This document shows positions 29,764-38,934 of a stretch of DNA of 64,000 nt, piece after piece; the stretch's first letter is position 1, and every line of letters begins with the position of its first letter. Source of the stretch: Kalmanozyma brasiliensis GHG001. Lineage: Eukaryota; Basidiomycota; Ustilaginomycetes; Ustilaginales. The notes under the pieces are model-generated. The model was given only the letters and a program-made list of their open reading frames with translations. It did no database searches and had not been told where the DNA came from. The position numbers were made by a program, and so were the translations under genes. The stretch spans positions 62,001 through 126,000 of the forward strand of contig NW_015961989.1 in assembly GCF_000497045.1 (NCBI RefSeq). Direction: 5' to 3'.

Positions 29764-30546
29764 TCAGTCTAGTTCAGTGAAGCGATTGCTGCTGCAGCCG
29801 GATCTGGACGGGCCCGTCCTTCTATAGTTGCGCTCCATACGCTCGAATCTCTTCATCTTTTCGTCGAGCTCGTCGATCTTTGCCTGCATGGCATCAGTCT
29901 GGTCGTTGTTGCAGTCCAAGAGCTGGTGGTATTGCTCGAAGGACATGTCCACCAGAGCGCTGCGAAGGGCCGCGATGGTCTCACTTTTGTGTCCCAACTC
30001 TCGTCGCAACGGGGCAGGCAGAGCTTGCCAGGCTTTGTCTACAAGGATGGAGTCCGGGACCTCGTATTCCTCGATCTGGTTGGCAAGATCCTCGAGGTGG
30101 GACAGCCAGTTCCAAAAGGTAGACTTGGGCTGCGTGTCCGCGACCGTGAGCCGAGGGCTGAGATGCTTGTCGAAATTGGCCAATCTGTTTGCAGCGGTGA
30201 GCTGGCGAGTGCGCGAGAAGTCGAAGCGAGCCATGAAGGAGTTCTTGAGAGCCACGAAGGATGTCCGAACCCAGTTTGGCTGCGCATCGAACCAGTCACG
30301 GGAGGTGCCGTGCATGAAAGTGCCCAGATATCTGGCTGCTTCACCGTCGTCTTTGTTCATGTTGTAAAGGAAGAGCGATCGCTCAAAGCGTTGCATCCAA
30401 TCTTTGGCCTCGAATCCCTCGGATCGACCCCAGAACTCATTAGGAATAAGAGCAGGGATCCTCGCGACTATCTGGTTGCATTGGTTCTGGTCGATACGTC
30501 CAACGGAAAGCTGAGAGATGGAGCTTCGCTGCTTGCCTCTAGTCAT
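29764..30546 (-). mobile_element. Retrotransposon Gag-like ORF, Gag-only relic
   Basis: 260 aa from ATG 30546 (an in-frame ATG at 30690 would add 48 residues, but a TATA-like box sits between them). The text FEAKDWMQRFERSLFLYNMN, RYLGTFMHGTSRDWFDAQP, FVALKNSFMARFDFSRTRQL and WNWLSHLEDLANQIEEYEVP has the arrangement of the capsid part of LTR-retrotransposon Gag (Retrotrans_gag). A coiled coil (MQAKIDELDEKMKRFERMER) closes the protein. The reading frame is intact, but no zinc knuckle is present before the stop, and no protease, reverse transcriptase or integrase text was seen within several kb. A degenerate knuckle in another frame lies just downstream, which favours a relic over a domesticated gene, although an intact 260-codon frame leaves both open. 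Confidence 0.75.
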
Positions 30547-30944
30547 TGTGACTACGGTGACCGAGACGGATGGCGTCAAGGCTGAGATATGTTGCCAGTG
30601 GTGAGCTGTGGTTGATGAGCGACTGCGGCGTGGAGGTGGAAGCAGGGATCGAATGGCTAAAGCAAGGCCCCTTATATGCACATTTGTCATCGCCAGGTTG
30701 GCGGGATGATTGGCAACGAAAGGAGGTTACGGGCACTGAGATTGATGCGGATCCAAACATCACCATTCTGTTCAAGCGCTGCGGGAGACAAAGCTTTGTA
30801 GCGCGAGAAGAGATGCTGCGGAAGCAAGCCGAGCGGACATCTCCGTTCCGCAGCGGATCGACACGCGTCGTCGTGACACCTTCGCACGAGTAAAGTATAA
30901 CTCGATAAGGTTTGAGTTTATACAACGACATGTCAGCACGCCAA
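30547..30944. promoter_or_regulatory. Region upstream of the Gag relic, with a TATA-like element at 30671-30680
   Basis: The minus strand reads TGCATATAAG at 30671-30680, about 125 bp upstream of the Gag ATG at 30546. The rest of the interval up to the stop of the next gene shows nothing supported; no LTR boundary was found. Confidence 0.4.
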
Positions 30945-31522
30945 TCACTGGCGTTGACGTTCACCTAGTCTTGCAGCTTCGGCATGAGTCTCTCGAGCTG
31001 AGCGAAAATAAGCTTCTCGATCGGCCCGGAAGCGCTCGATCTCGCGAGGGTACCAGGCGTTCCACTCCAGTCCAGTCAGAGGATACTCTGCGCTTCTTCC
31101 ACCTTGATGAAATGAGATCAGTAGAGCTTAATCTTGTCAGCGTCTGTGATCTGCATGGCCACATCGGATCAAGGCAGACTTACTGAAGCGACCGATCCGA
31201 TGCATGTCGTGAAAGAAACGAGAGATGAAGTCCAGAGGCACGCTGTCCGCGAGCCCTGTTCGAAAGAAGGTTTGAATCAAGGTTGAGCTTTCCCACGGTC
31301 AAATTTGAGATGCAGCGGTTGCGCCGTCCGCAATCGGGTGGACTCACTGGCATCTCGTTGGAGGCTTTCAACTACACGCCGATGAAGAGCCACATTGGCC
31401 GCCTCGATCGGCATTCCCGCCCGCCAAATGATTTCGGCATCATTCAGTCTCGAGGCGTCCGAGGGGCGCATGAGGATGATTGCCCAAATGAGCGCTGAAA
31501 AGAGCTGGTTGAAGGAAAGCAT
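30945..31522 (-). CDS. Secreted protein, copy A of a tandem paralogous pair (three exons)
   Basis: Proposed CDS is complement(join(30945..31102, 31184..31255, 31348..31522)), 405 nt, 134 aa. Donors are GTGAGT and GTAAGT; acceptors are GAACAG and ATCAAG; introns are 92 and 81 nt, and all phases close. The signal peptide is MLSFNQLFSALIWAIILMRP with cleavage likely after SDA. The cysteine-free mature protein has LNDAEIIWRAGMPIEAANVA in exon 1, ADSVPLDFISRFFHDMHRIG in exon 2 and SGRSAEYPLTGLEWNAWY in exon 3, then a charged helix ending GERQRQ. The gene at 32101-32623 shares all three exon motifs, and its first exon is the same length (175 nt). I do not recognise the family; with a signal peptide, small size and tandem duplication, an effector-type role is plausible but inferred. 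Confidence 0.78.
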
Positions 31523-32100
31523 TTCGAAAGGCTTCTGCGGCAGGATGCGATGCGATGCTTGACGTAGTGGAAGAGACGAGATCAGGGGCAAGAGTGAACG
31601 CAAAGCTGGAACGAGCACCTAAGCCCACCCGACCCTTGCTGCTGACAAACAAATGAGCTCCGTGTGGCGACAGGCGGGTGATTGATCAAGTCATAATGAC
31701 TCTCTGCAGAGCCCACACACGTGCTTTTGTTGGTGTGATGATCGCGATAAAGTTCATCGTCTTGGTGAAATATTCTCATGTGATTGGCTCGTGCTGAGCA
31801 TCTCGGAGGGACCCCACCGCACGCTGTCCGGCGCTTACACAAGCTCATCACGTCACATGCACGCCGAGTTGGCTGCAGCAAGCATTGCGCCTCACTTCCT
31901 AACACCACAGCGCTTCCCCGTCGGTCTAGGTACGCGGACGAACACAGCCACAGAGGATCAAAATTAAGCGTAGGCTACGCCGAATAAGATTTGCAGGCAG
32001 GATCACGGACACTATGTGATTCAAGGACGCCAAGAGCGTTGTTACGAAACGCATCAACTGCACGAACATGTCAGCAACCCAATCTTGTGGACCCGTCCTA
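31523..32100. other. Spacer between the two paralogous secreted genes
   Basis: 578 bp holding the promoter of copy A and the 3' end of copy B. No TATA box and no clear similarity to the region upstream of copy B were seen, so the promoters have diverged more than the coding exons. Confidence 0.5.
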
Positions 32101-32623
32101 TCACTCACGTCTTGCAGCCTCGGCAATCCTTCCTCCGTGCTCCGCTCGAAGGTTTGCGATCTCTATTCGGTGCCAGATGTTCCACTCCAGACCGAGCACG
32201 GGATAGCGGGCGCTTCTTCCGCCTTCGAGAACAAGGTAGGCAGTAAGCTTCTTCCTCTTGTCAGACCTCTGTCTAGTATGAAGGGCGCGACTTACTGAGA
32301 CGACCCGTCCGATGCTTGAAACGGAAGAACCGATCAGGAAAGTCTGCCGGAACGGAGTTCGCTATCGGTCCTCCATCTAGAGAGCGCGAGGGCTGATTTC
32401 AGTTAGCTACACGACCTCTGACTGTATGCAGAGCGGCAATTTACTCACGCGCATCTCGACGGAGAGCATCCCCAATTCGTTGGTTGAGTCGCTCGATCGC
32501 CAGCTCCATCGGCATCCCTCTCTCCCAGATGACTTCGGCTTCGTTGATGTTGACGGCGTGGCAAGCCCATATGATTGCTGCTACGAAGAGCAGGGTACTC
32601 AAGAGTCGCTTGAAGACTGGCAT
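32101..32623 (-). CDS. Secreted protein, copy B of a tandem paralogous pair (three exons)
   Basis: Proposed CDS is complement(join(32101..32222, 32296..32376, 32449..32623)), 378 nt, 125 aa. Donors are GTGAGT and GTAAGT; acceptors are CTCTAG and TCGAAG; introns are 72 and 73 nt. The nearer AG for intron 1 (ATCAG) would shift the frame, so the second is chosen. The signal peptide is MPVFKRLLSTLLFVAAIIWA with cleavage likely after CHA. The mature part has NINEAEVIWERGMPMELAIE (exon 1), ANSVPADFPDRFFRFKHRTG (exon 2) and SGRSARYPVLGLEWNIWH (exon 3), and ends IAEAARRE. Compared with copy A it lacks a short insertion of about seven residues in the C-terminal helix. The two genes lie head-to-tail on the same strand, as expected after tandem duplication. 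Function unknown. Confidence 0.78.
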
Positions 32624-33762
32624 GTTTCAGTACGTGTCGACGCTACGGAGAGGGATGGCGATGTGTATGGAAGAAGGCAGGAAGTTGCGGTTCTCGCAGG
32701 AAGGTTATCGATAGTGATTGTGACTCTCCCTGATTTGCCACTGATTTGCCACAATCCAAGTGACAAGGAGCTCGACTGTGCGCAAGCGAGGATCAGCTTT
32801 TCTCTTGCCGTCACATCGGGCGTGGCGCAACCGGCAACCTCCCGCAGCGTGTGAATGAGGACGGAACTGTGGCGTGGGAGCACCACCCATACTCGTGACT
32901 TCATCACGGTTCATGACATTGATTCATCGTGGGACACCTTCGCCTCTCCCCAGTGCCAAGCACGTTGCAGCTTCCGACCAGCTAGGCTGTTGCGATAAAA
33001 GGAGACGCTATTGCCTTGGCAGGGCTCATTCCGCAACCGGCATCCCTTGAGGAGCGGGTGCGGGCGACGACTTCGAGACCACAGGGAAGTTCGCTTTCGC
33101 CTTTTGCAGTGGTGTCAACAGCTCGCTACACCGCAAGGAACCGACGTCTCCCCCACCAAGCCAGAATCGACAGTCACAAGGGTCATGCTAACAGCCGTCG
33201 ATGTCAGACGTGCTGACGTGCGCCCGTCGGGAACCCTTCTAGTCACTCCAAAACCCGCCGACACGAACATCGACGCCACCCGACGGCGCAGCTTGCTTGA
33301 GGAAGCTGAAGCTCGCGACTGAAGCGCGCGGCAGGCATCCACATCCTTCATTCGAGCTTCCCACAGCGCACAGACAGCTCATTACCGGCAAACAGTCTCT
33401 CTTCCGAGGAAATCTAATGGCTCATTTGCTTCAATAAGACGAAGGTTGCCGCGTCTCGCAAAGTTTCGAGGCTTGGCGTGGGCGACCCTCCTTCCTCGGG
33501 ACGAGACGGCCGGCGGTGGCGCGCTGTGTACCACCGCTCTTCTCCTGCCGCGTGACCCGCGCCACATACGGACGGCCGCAAGCCATTGCGGTAGACGGCG
33601 CCTGCGCTTGGCGAGCCACTTGAGCCGCTGACGATCCCTGCAGCTCAAGACGCCGATACTGAACAGCAAGGATGTGGGTATAAAGAGCGACTCCTTACCA
33701 AGCACAGAGCTCCTAAGGTCGAAGTGGGTTGTCTTCATACCGCTCCACATACTTCGCACTCA
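32624..33762. other. Accessory intergenic region before the next secreted gene
   Basis: 1.1 kb between divergent secreted genes. A frame on the plus strand ending at 33322 is open for about 100 codons but lacks an ATG. A short direct repeat (CTGATTTGCCA twice, about 32730-32751) is present. No supported gene. Confidence 0.45.
33679..33684 (+). promoter_or_regulatory. TATA box of the secreted protein gene at 33763
   Basis: TATAAA within GGGTATAAAGAGC, 84 bp upstream of the ATG at 33763; canonical spacing for an inducible fungal promoter. Confidence 0.6.
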
Positions 33763-34233
33763 ATGGTCCTGCTCAAACCTTGCCGAGCCTTCTTGCTCAG
33801 CCTCGTCCTCATGGCAGTCTCTGCTTCAGCATTGCCCAAAGGCAGCTCCTCTTCTTCTGAGGGTAGCAGCAAGCCCAGCAGGTGGACCTTGTTTCCGAAC
33901 TTCCGAAAGTCCAAACTCGACCGCCTCCCGAGCGACCCACCCATCATCGAACAAGCACGAGAGCTCATGACCGAGCACCAGTACCTCGAGATCAAACCGC
34001 TCTGGGACCATGCCGTCAAGCAGAAGTGGATTCATGGGCACAATGGTAGGTTCCTCCCATCTTCAGACCCCTGCTTTTCAGACCAAGAACGCTGACCAGC
34101 ATCCTCTCGAGGCTTTGAAGGCCTTCCCATCCAGGTCGATGGCAAGCGTCGCAAAGCGGAAGCCGAGGCAATCGATCAGCTCATGAGCAAGCTCGACCCG
34201 TTCATCGAGGAGCTCGGCAAGAAGATGGCCTGA
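33763..34233 (+). CDS. Small secreted protein, one intron (effector candidate)
   Basis: Proposed CDS is join(33763..34045, 34112..34233), 405 nt, 134 aa. The donor is GTAGGT and the acceptor CTCGAG; an alternative AG 12 nt earlier keeps the frame and would insert four residues. The signal peptide MVLLKPCRAFLLSLVLMAVS ends near ASALP. A Ser-rich linker follows, then a charged helical domain: PPIIEQARELMTEHQYLEIK, PLWDHAVKQKWIHGHNGF, GLPIQVDGKRRKAEAEAID and a C-terminal LMSKLDPFIEELGKKMA. The mature part lacks cysteine. The ORF is preceded by a TATA box. It is not visibly related to the neighbouring paralog pair. No domain recognised; the signal peptide and intron are the main evidence that it is real. 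Confidence 0.72.
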
Positions 34234-34321
34234 CTCGGTCCACCCTTGCGTTCACAATCAAAACACACCGCCTTGGTGACTCTTTCGCTCAGCATATGAT
34301 CATAGACTGTGCTGAATTCGC

Positions 34322-34381
34322 CTTGACCGTGTGTGGCCTTGACTGTGTGGGGGCTTGACTGTGTGTGGCCTTGACTGTGTG
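34322..34381. repeat. 16-bp tandem repeat, about 3.75 copies
   Basis: Unit CTTGACTGTGTGTGGC, repeated at 34322, 34338, 34354 and (partial) 34370 with a few substitutions. It sits between the convergent secreted gene and NUP133, immediately before the NUP133 stop codon. Confidence 0.85.
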
Positions 34382-34390
34382 AGAGCAACC

Positions 34391-37300
34391 TTACTCGATG
34401 AGCATCTCCTCCGCCTCGGCCCCGTTGAGCGTAACATCCCCCATTTCCCCTTCTCCCTCCTCCCTAGCAGCCAAACTGGCCACCTCGTCCGCCAACCGGG
34501 GCAAATCCGTATCCTCCAAAAAGCTCGCCACGGCCCTCGTCTCCTTCTGCGCATCCTCTGCCAACAACCCGACAAAGTGATCCGGTTCGCCCGCAAACCT
34601 TGCCTCGAGCACGACCCTCGCATCCGCTCCTTCCTGGGCTAGGTCGTTGACGTCCAGCCAAGCCTCGCTGTTGTCTTCGCTGAGGACCTCCTTTACGACC
34701 GCATGAAGCCCCGTTGCGCGCAGGTCTTCTTCGAGCACCTCATCCGAGACGTTGTTCGTCTCGCTGAGGGCGGACCAGTCGTCCCTGACAATGGCTCTTT
34801 TCCAGATAGCGCGGAGGGCGGCGTTGCGTCGGGTTGCAGGAATGTCGTTGGCCCGAATGAGCACCTTCACCGCCGTAGCTAGGTCCTCCAACTGATGCTC
34901 GGGTGTATCCTTCAAGGTCAACAGATCAATCAGATCTTCCGGACCCAAATACTGCCCGTCCAACAACAACCTTCCTACCAATCCCACATAGTGCTGTCGA
35001 TACGCGGGGTATTCGGCCAATCGAGTCGCCGTCACATCCACCACCTGCTCTGCTAGCGCCACTCCGGCCGTCGACCCAGCGATGGGAAGGTCCATAGGCA
35101 ATCCTTGCGGGAGACAATCCTCCCACAACGCAACCATCGAATCCTGCACTGCAACGAGATCCAATCGATCATCGAAGAACTCCACCTGCTTTTGCACCCC
35201 CACCTTGCCCAGCTCTTCCACGCCTAGCGTCGAGAGATAGCCCAACTTGCCGAGACTCAACATGAGTCGTCGCTGGGCTAGATCGGCTTCGACCAGACCG
35301 AGACGCTCCAGCTTGCCACTGGCCACGTCGAACTGGCGCAATCGAAGATCGTGCAACCACCCCAACCTGTCTCGTCCCGGTTGGGAGAGGAAGGCGCTGA
35401 CGAGCGACGCATGCTCCTCCTTCTGACTGAGCAATGTCCGCGTTTGCCCCTGTTCGAGGTACCACTCGTAGAGTTCAAACGCAAAGGCTTCCCCATAGCG
35501 CTCCAAATACGTCTCCGTTCTCGCCTCGCTCCTCGTTCCTGGCTCCATACACAACTCGACCAGCGTGCGGTAATCCGCATACTGCTCGGCAAGCCCAAAC
35601 GCCCGATCGGACCGCCCGACGCTCACCAGCGGTCGAATGAACTGCGGTCTCGCACTGCGATACGTTGTCGCAAAAACCGACCACTCCCTCTCCCCCACCC
35701 CCTCGTCCCGTGCAGCCTCGAGATACCGCAATCGCTCCGTGTAGCACGCCAACGCCAATTCCGCCAGCGAAACGAGTTGAGTCTTGAGCTCCACCTGCAC
35801 GCGATACTCGCGTTTGACCTCTTCGCTCACCGACGAGAACTCGGTACTGGGCGCATCGATGCTGCTACCCAACTCGCGCGTTCGGTCCGGAATCAGGTTG
35901 ACGGTCAGCGAGAAAAGGCTCTCGAGCAGCTGCACGGATCCGGTCTGGGCTGTCCAGGGTTCGAACACCGTAGGTGCGTCCAAAATACCGTACAGCGGCC
36001 CGCTTTCTTTTCGATACCGCAGAGCAGCTCGGAAGGCAGAGAGGGTGGTGCGGTTGAGCTCGACCACGTCGTTGGAGCGCACACGCAGCGCTTGGGTCGA
36101 AACGCTCTTGGTCTGCCTCCACACCCTCTCGAGCACACGAGTCGTCAGATCGGCGTGATGTCGGAAAAACCGTCGAACCAAATCATCGCCAGAAGCAGCC
36201 AAACCTTGCTCAGCCATGACCGCTTCAATCGCCTTCGCAAGCGGACTCTGCGCGCCCTGCGACGAGGAATAGAACTCGTTCTGGTAGACCCACAGCTCGT
36301 TGAGCGCCGCCGCCAGTTCCGCGTCCGCCCGCAGCTGTCGCTTCGTCGTCTGCGGTAGCTTCTCCAAATGACCACATGCCGCGACGAATTTGACCAAAAA
36401 CCGCAGTTTTCCCAGTCGATCCTTGAGCGCCGCCCGCAAATCCACCGAGGGCGGCACACTTTGCGAGATTGGGTTGCTGAACGTGAGGAGCTCGCGACTG
36501 AGTTCCTCGCACGCCGTCATGAGGGTTCCCTGCAGCTGTCCCGGTAGTGCAAACGTCAGAGGATTGAGTGGCGACTCAGAGTAGTAGAGCGCCTGTTCGA
36601 GCTTGCCCTTGAGCCGTTCGGTGTCGGCGCGCTGGCGGTCGGCGGAGGTCGTGTACGCTGTGCACCGGTTGCGGATCTCGCCGATATTCGTTTCGATCAG
36701 CAGCGAGCCCGACGTGGCTGAGATGAGCGAGAGCGCGGCGACGGCGTTGGTGGGGTGCAGGTGGACGGTGTCGCAGCCCGAGCCGATGAAGCGGTTCTTG
36801 ACGTCGTCCTTGAGCTTGATGATTTCTTCAAAGGTTTCGCAGCCGGACTCGAGCTGCTTGGCAACCACAGTGTCGGCGAAGCAGATGAAGGTTGCCGGTC
36901 CGCCATTGGGCAGGCTGAGCGTCGGTGTGGCGTACGGACGTGGGTCGGCGAAGCTCGAGTAGTCGATGGCGAGAAGGGAAGCCACGACAAACGAGCTCGT
37001 ATCCTTGACAGCGTCGATGATAGCCAAGCCAAAGTTGAGCGGCTCGCGTTCGGTCTTTGCCTGCGAATACAGCAGCACGAGCCGGCCGTCCGACTGCACA
37101 GCGCCATCGAGAATGTCGAAAGAGAGGCTCTGAGCCGCACTGTACCGCTCCTCGCTCAGCTGCAGCACGCTGCTGGCCACGACCTGCTGGATGTCCTGTT
37201 CAGCGAGCAGACGCTCGCCGCCTTGATCGAGCACCTGCCACTTTTGCAGCGTCTTTCTGCGGATCGCGTAGATCTCGCGACCCTGCTTGCCGGGTTGCAC

Positions 37301-38419
37301 GGGCGATACGGCGATGGAGGTGATCTGGTCGTTCGAGGAGCCCATGGCGGAACTCGACCCGAAGAGGCGGCCGAGCAGACCGCGCTGTTGGGAGAACGGT
37401 CGAACCTCGGCCTGGAGCACGCCGGCTCTGCTGCCCACCGACACGCGCAGCAGGCGAGACTGGCTGGTCGCCAGCACGACGGTCGACTCGTCGACACGTT
37501 GCAGCTGAACGATGGTCTCAGACGCCGAAGAGAGCGGCGCCGAGATGCGCTGCGCACGATCTTGACGTGTCAGCGACGACGAGATGCCTTCCCAGAGGCA
37601 GATCTGACCATCGGGAGCTACGAGCAGCAGCGCAGGCTCCCTGTTCGAGCCACGAGGGAGGAAGCAGCAGTGTGCAAGATCGTTGATAGCTGTCATACTT
37701 GAGGAGGCATACTGAGGGACGGGGAACACGAAGCATGTAGGCGAACCAGTGCCGATGCCCCGGCTCGAGTAGTTCCATACGAAGCACTGGCTGCGAGAAA
37801 CGAGACAAGCATATCCGGTCTGTACGTCGAGATGACCTTGGAAAGCGTCGATATAGAGATCTGCGTCGCTGAGCACCTCCGGCACCTCAGTCGGCAGCTT
37901 CGAGTAGGTGGACACGTGCATCCACTGGTCTCCCAGCAGGACGGTGCCTTCCTCGAGCTGCGCCTTCGCATCCTTGGTCGCGACCGGTGGACGTCGGCCG
38001 AATCCAGCGTGGGAGGCAGAGTAGGTTGATTCGGCAACAGAACGCATGTCAGCGTCGTCGCTGATCACGGACCCCTCTCTGTCGTATGCGTTGCCAGGGC
38101 TGAGGAGCGAAACGTTGGGACCAGGAGCAGCTAGCATGGAAGACGGACGGGGTCGCGCTCGAGTCGTGCGGGCCCTCGTGTTGCCGCCCAGAAAAAGCGA
38201 GCCGGATGACACGTCCCCAGCATCGGTCGTGTTGTTGGTGTCGCCGCGTCGATATGTGTTTTGTGAAAGAAAGGAGGGAGGTGAGAGAGGATCTTGAGCG
38301 CCAAAGACGGGTGTCCCAGCACGTGAAGATCGATTGACGGAGCGAGATGCGCCGACACCAGCCCCAGCGAGCGGCGTCGATGACCTTGCATCCCTCGCTC
38401 GTGATGGTGTTGTGAACAT
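34391..38419 (-). CDS. NUP133: Nucleoporin Nup133 (Y-complex subunit)
   Basis: Single exon, 1342 aa. It belongs to the outer-ring Nup84/Nup107-160 scaffold of the nuclear pore. A disordered N-terminus (about 1-140) precedes a seven-bladed propeller region typical of Nup133-like proteins: HLDVQTGYACLVSRSQCFVW, then NYSSRG and PTCFVFPVP, and NDLAHCCFLPRGSNREPALL. From about 590 onward the protein is alpha-helical, with the stretch EQYADYRTLVELCMEPGTRS resembling the Nup133 C-terminal stack that binds Nup84/Nup107. The length is like that of yeast and animal Nup133 (about 1157 aa) with added disordered sequence. Nup155-type proteins were considered, but the N-terminal propeller text fits Nup133 better. 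Confidence 0.85.
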   Translation of the reverse strand: MFTTPSRARDARSSTPLAGAGVGASRSVNRSSRAGTPVFGAQDPLSPPSFLSQNTYRRGDTNNTTDAGDVSSGSLFLGGNTRARTTRARPRPSSMLAAPGPNVSLLSPGNAYDREGSVISDDADMRSVAESTYSASHAGFGRRPPVATKDAKAQLEEGTVLLGDQWMHVSTYSKLPTEVPEVLSDADLYIDAFQGHLDVQTGYACLVSRSQCFVWNYSSRGIGTGSPTCFVFPVPQYASSSMTAINDLAHCCFLPRGSNREPALLLVAPDGQICLWEGISSSLTRQDRAQRISAPLSSASETIVQLQRVDESTVVLATSQSRLLRVSVGSRAGVLQAEVRPFSQQRGLLGRLFGSSSAMGSSNDQITSIAVSPVQPGKQGREIYAIRRKTLQKWQVLDQGGERLLAEQDIQQVVASSVLQLSEERYSAAQSLSFDILDGAVQSDGRLVLLYSQAKTEREPLNFGLAIIDAVKDTSSFVVASLLAIDYSSFADPRPYATPTLSLPNGGPATFICFADTVVAKQLESGCETFEEIIKLKDDVKNRFIGSGCDTVHLHPTNAVAALSLISATSGSLLIETNIGEIRNRCTAYTTSADRQRADTERLKGKLEQALYYSESPLNPLTFALPGQLQGTLMTACEELSRELLTFSNPISQSVPPSVDLRAALKDRLGKLRFLVKFVAACGHLEKLPQTTKRQLRADAELAAALNELWVYQNEFYSSSQGAQSPLAKAIEAVMAEQGLAASGDDLVRRFFRHHADLTTRVLERVWRQTKSVSTQALRVRSNDVVELNRTTLSAFRAALRYRKESGPLYGILDAPTVFEPWTAQTGSVQLLESLFSLTVNLIPDRTRELGSSIDAPSTEFSSVSEEVKREYRVQVELKTQLVSLAELALACYTERLRYLEAARDEGVGEREWSVFATTYRSARPQFIRPLVSVGRSDRAFGLAEQYADYRTLVELCMEPGTRSEARTETYLERYGEAFAFELYEWYLEQGQTRTLLSQKEEHASLVSAFLSQPGRDRLGWLHDLRLRQFDVASGKLERLGLVEADLAQRRLMLSLGKLGYLSTLGVEELGKVGVQKQVEFFDDRLDLVAVQDSMVALWEDCLPQGLPMDLPIAGSTAGVALAEQVVDVTATRLAEYPAYRQHYVGLVGRLLLDGQYLGPEDLIDLLTLKDTPEHQLEDLATAVKVLIRANDIPATRRNAALRAIWKRAIVRDDWSALSETNNVSDEVLEEDLRATGLHAVVKEVLSEDNSEAWLDVNDLAQEGADARVVLEARFAGEPDHFVGLLAEDAQKETRAVASFLEDTDLPRLADEVASLAAREEGEGEMGDVTLNGAEAEEMLIE

Positions 38420-38934
38420 TCTGCCTGTCCTCCGCTGCTCGAGAGAAGATGAGGATAGTGATGGAAAGGAGAAAGACGAGAAAGTCGAACATGGTCAAAG
38501 CATTTCTTCGCGTCCCTCGGCCAACACACAGACACAAAAAGCAGATCGGGCTGCTGCGCGCAGCTCATCGGGAGCCTACACATTCATGCAGGGACTTCAT
38601 GAAGCTCTTCCTAACGCTCGACCGCTATCAATCAGCACCAGCAACAATGTCGTAGCAGCGAGTATATAGGACTAATTGATGAGATTGCTGCACAAAACGA
38701 GATGCTGGAGGGATACATGAGAAGACTGTGCGGAGGAAATGTTCAGACTATGGTTTGCTGGATGGGAAAGAGACGCGAATGAAACAGTTGCTTTGCGGGA
38801 ACATGTTCTAGGGAAGGTGTTGTCGAATGTGAGCTTCGCTCGTGGCGAAGCTTCGGAAGGCAAATCGCTCGAAGCGATTGATGCAATGCTGAGCGGATCG
38901 ACAGTGCTTCATAGGTAGATCTGGCATGGAAGAC
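38420..38934. other. Intergenic region NUP133 promoter / GID7-like 3' end
   Basis: 515 bp. A TATA-like TATATA lies near 38660-38668, about 240 bp upstream of the NUP133 ATG. No gene supported. Confidence 0.45.

Noticed and set aside
33011..33322. Plus-strand open frame of about 100 codons in the accessory island
   Set aside because: Starts without ATG and has no signal peptide or domain, although its C-terminal half looks somewhat protein-like.
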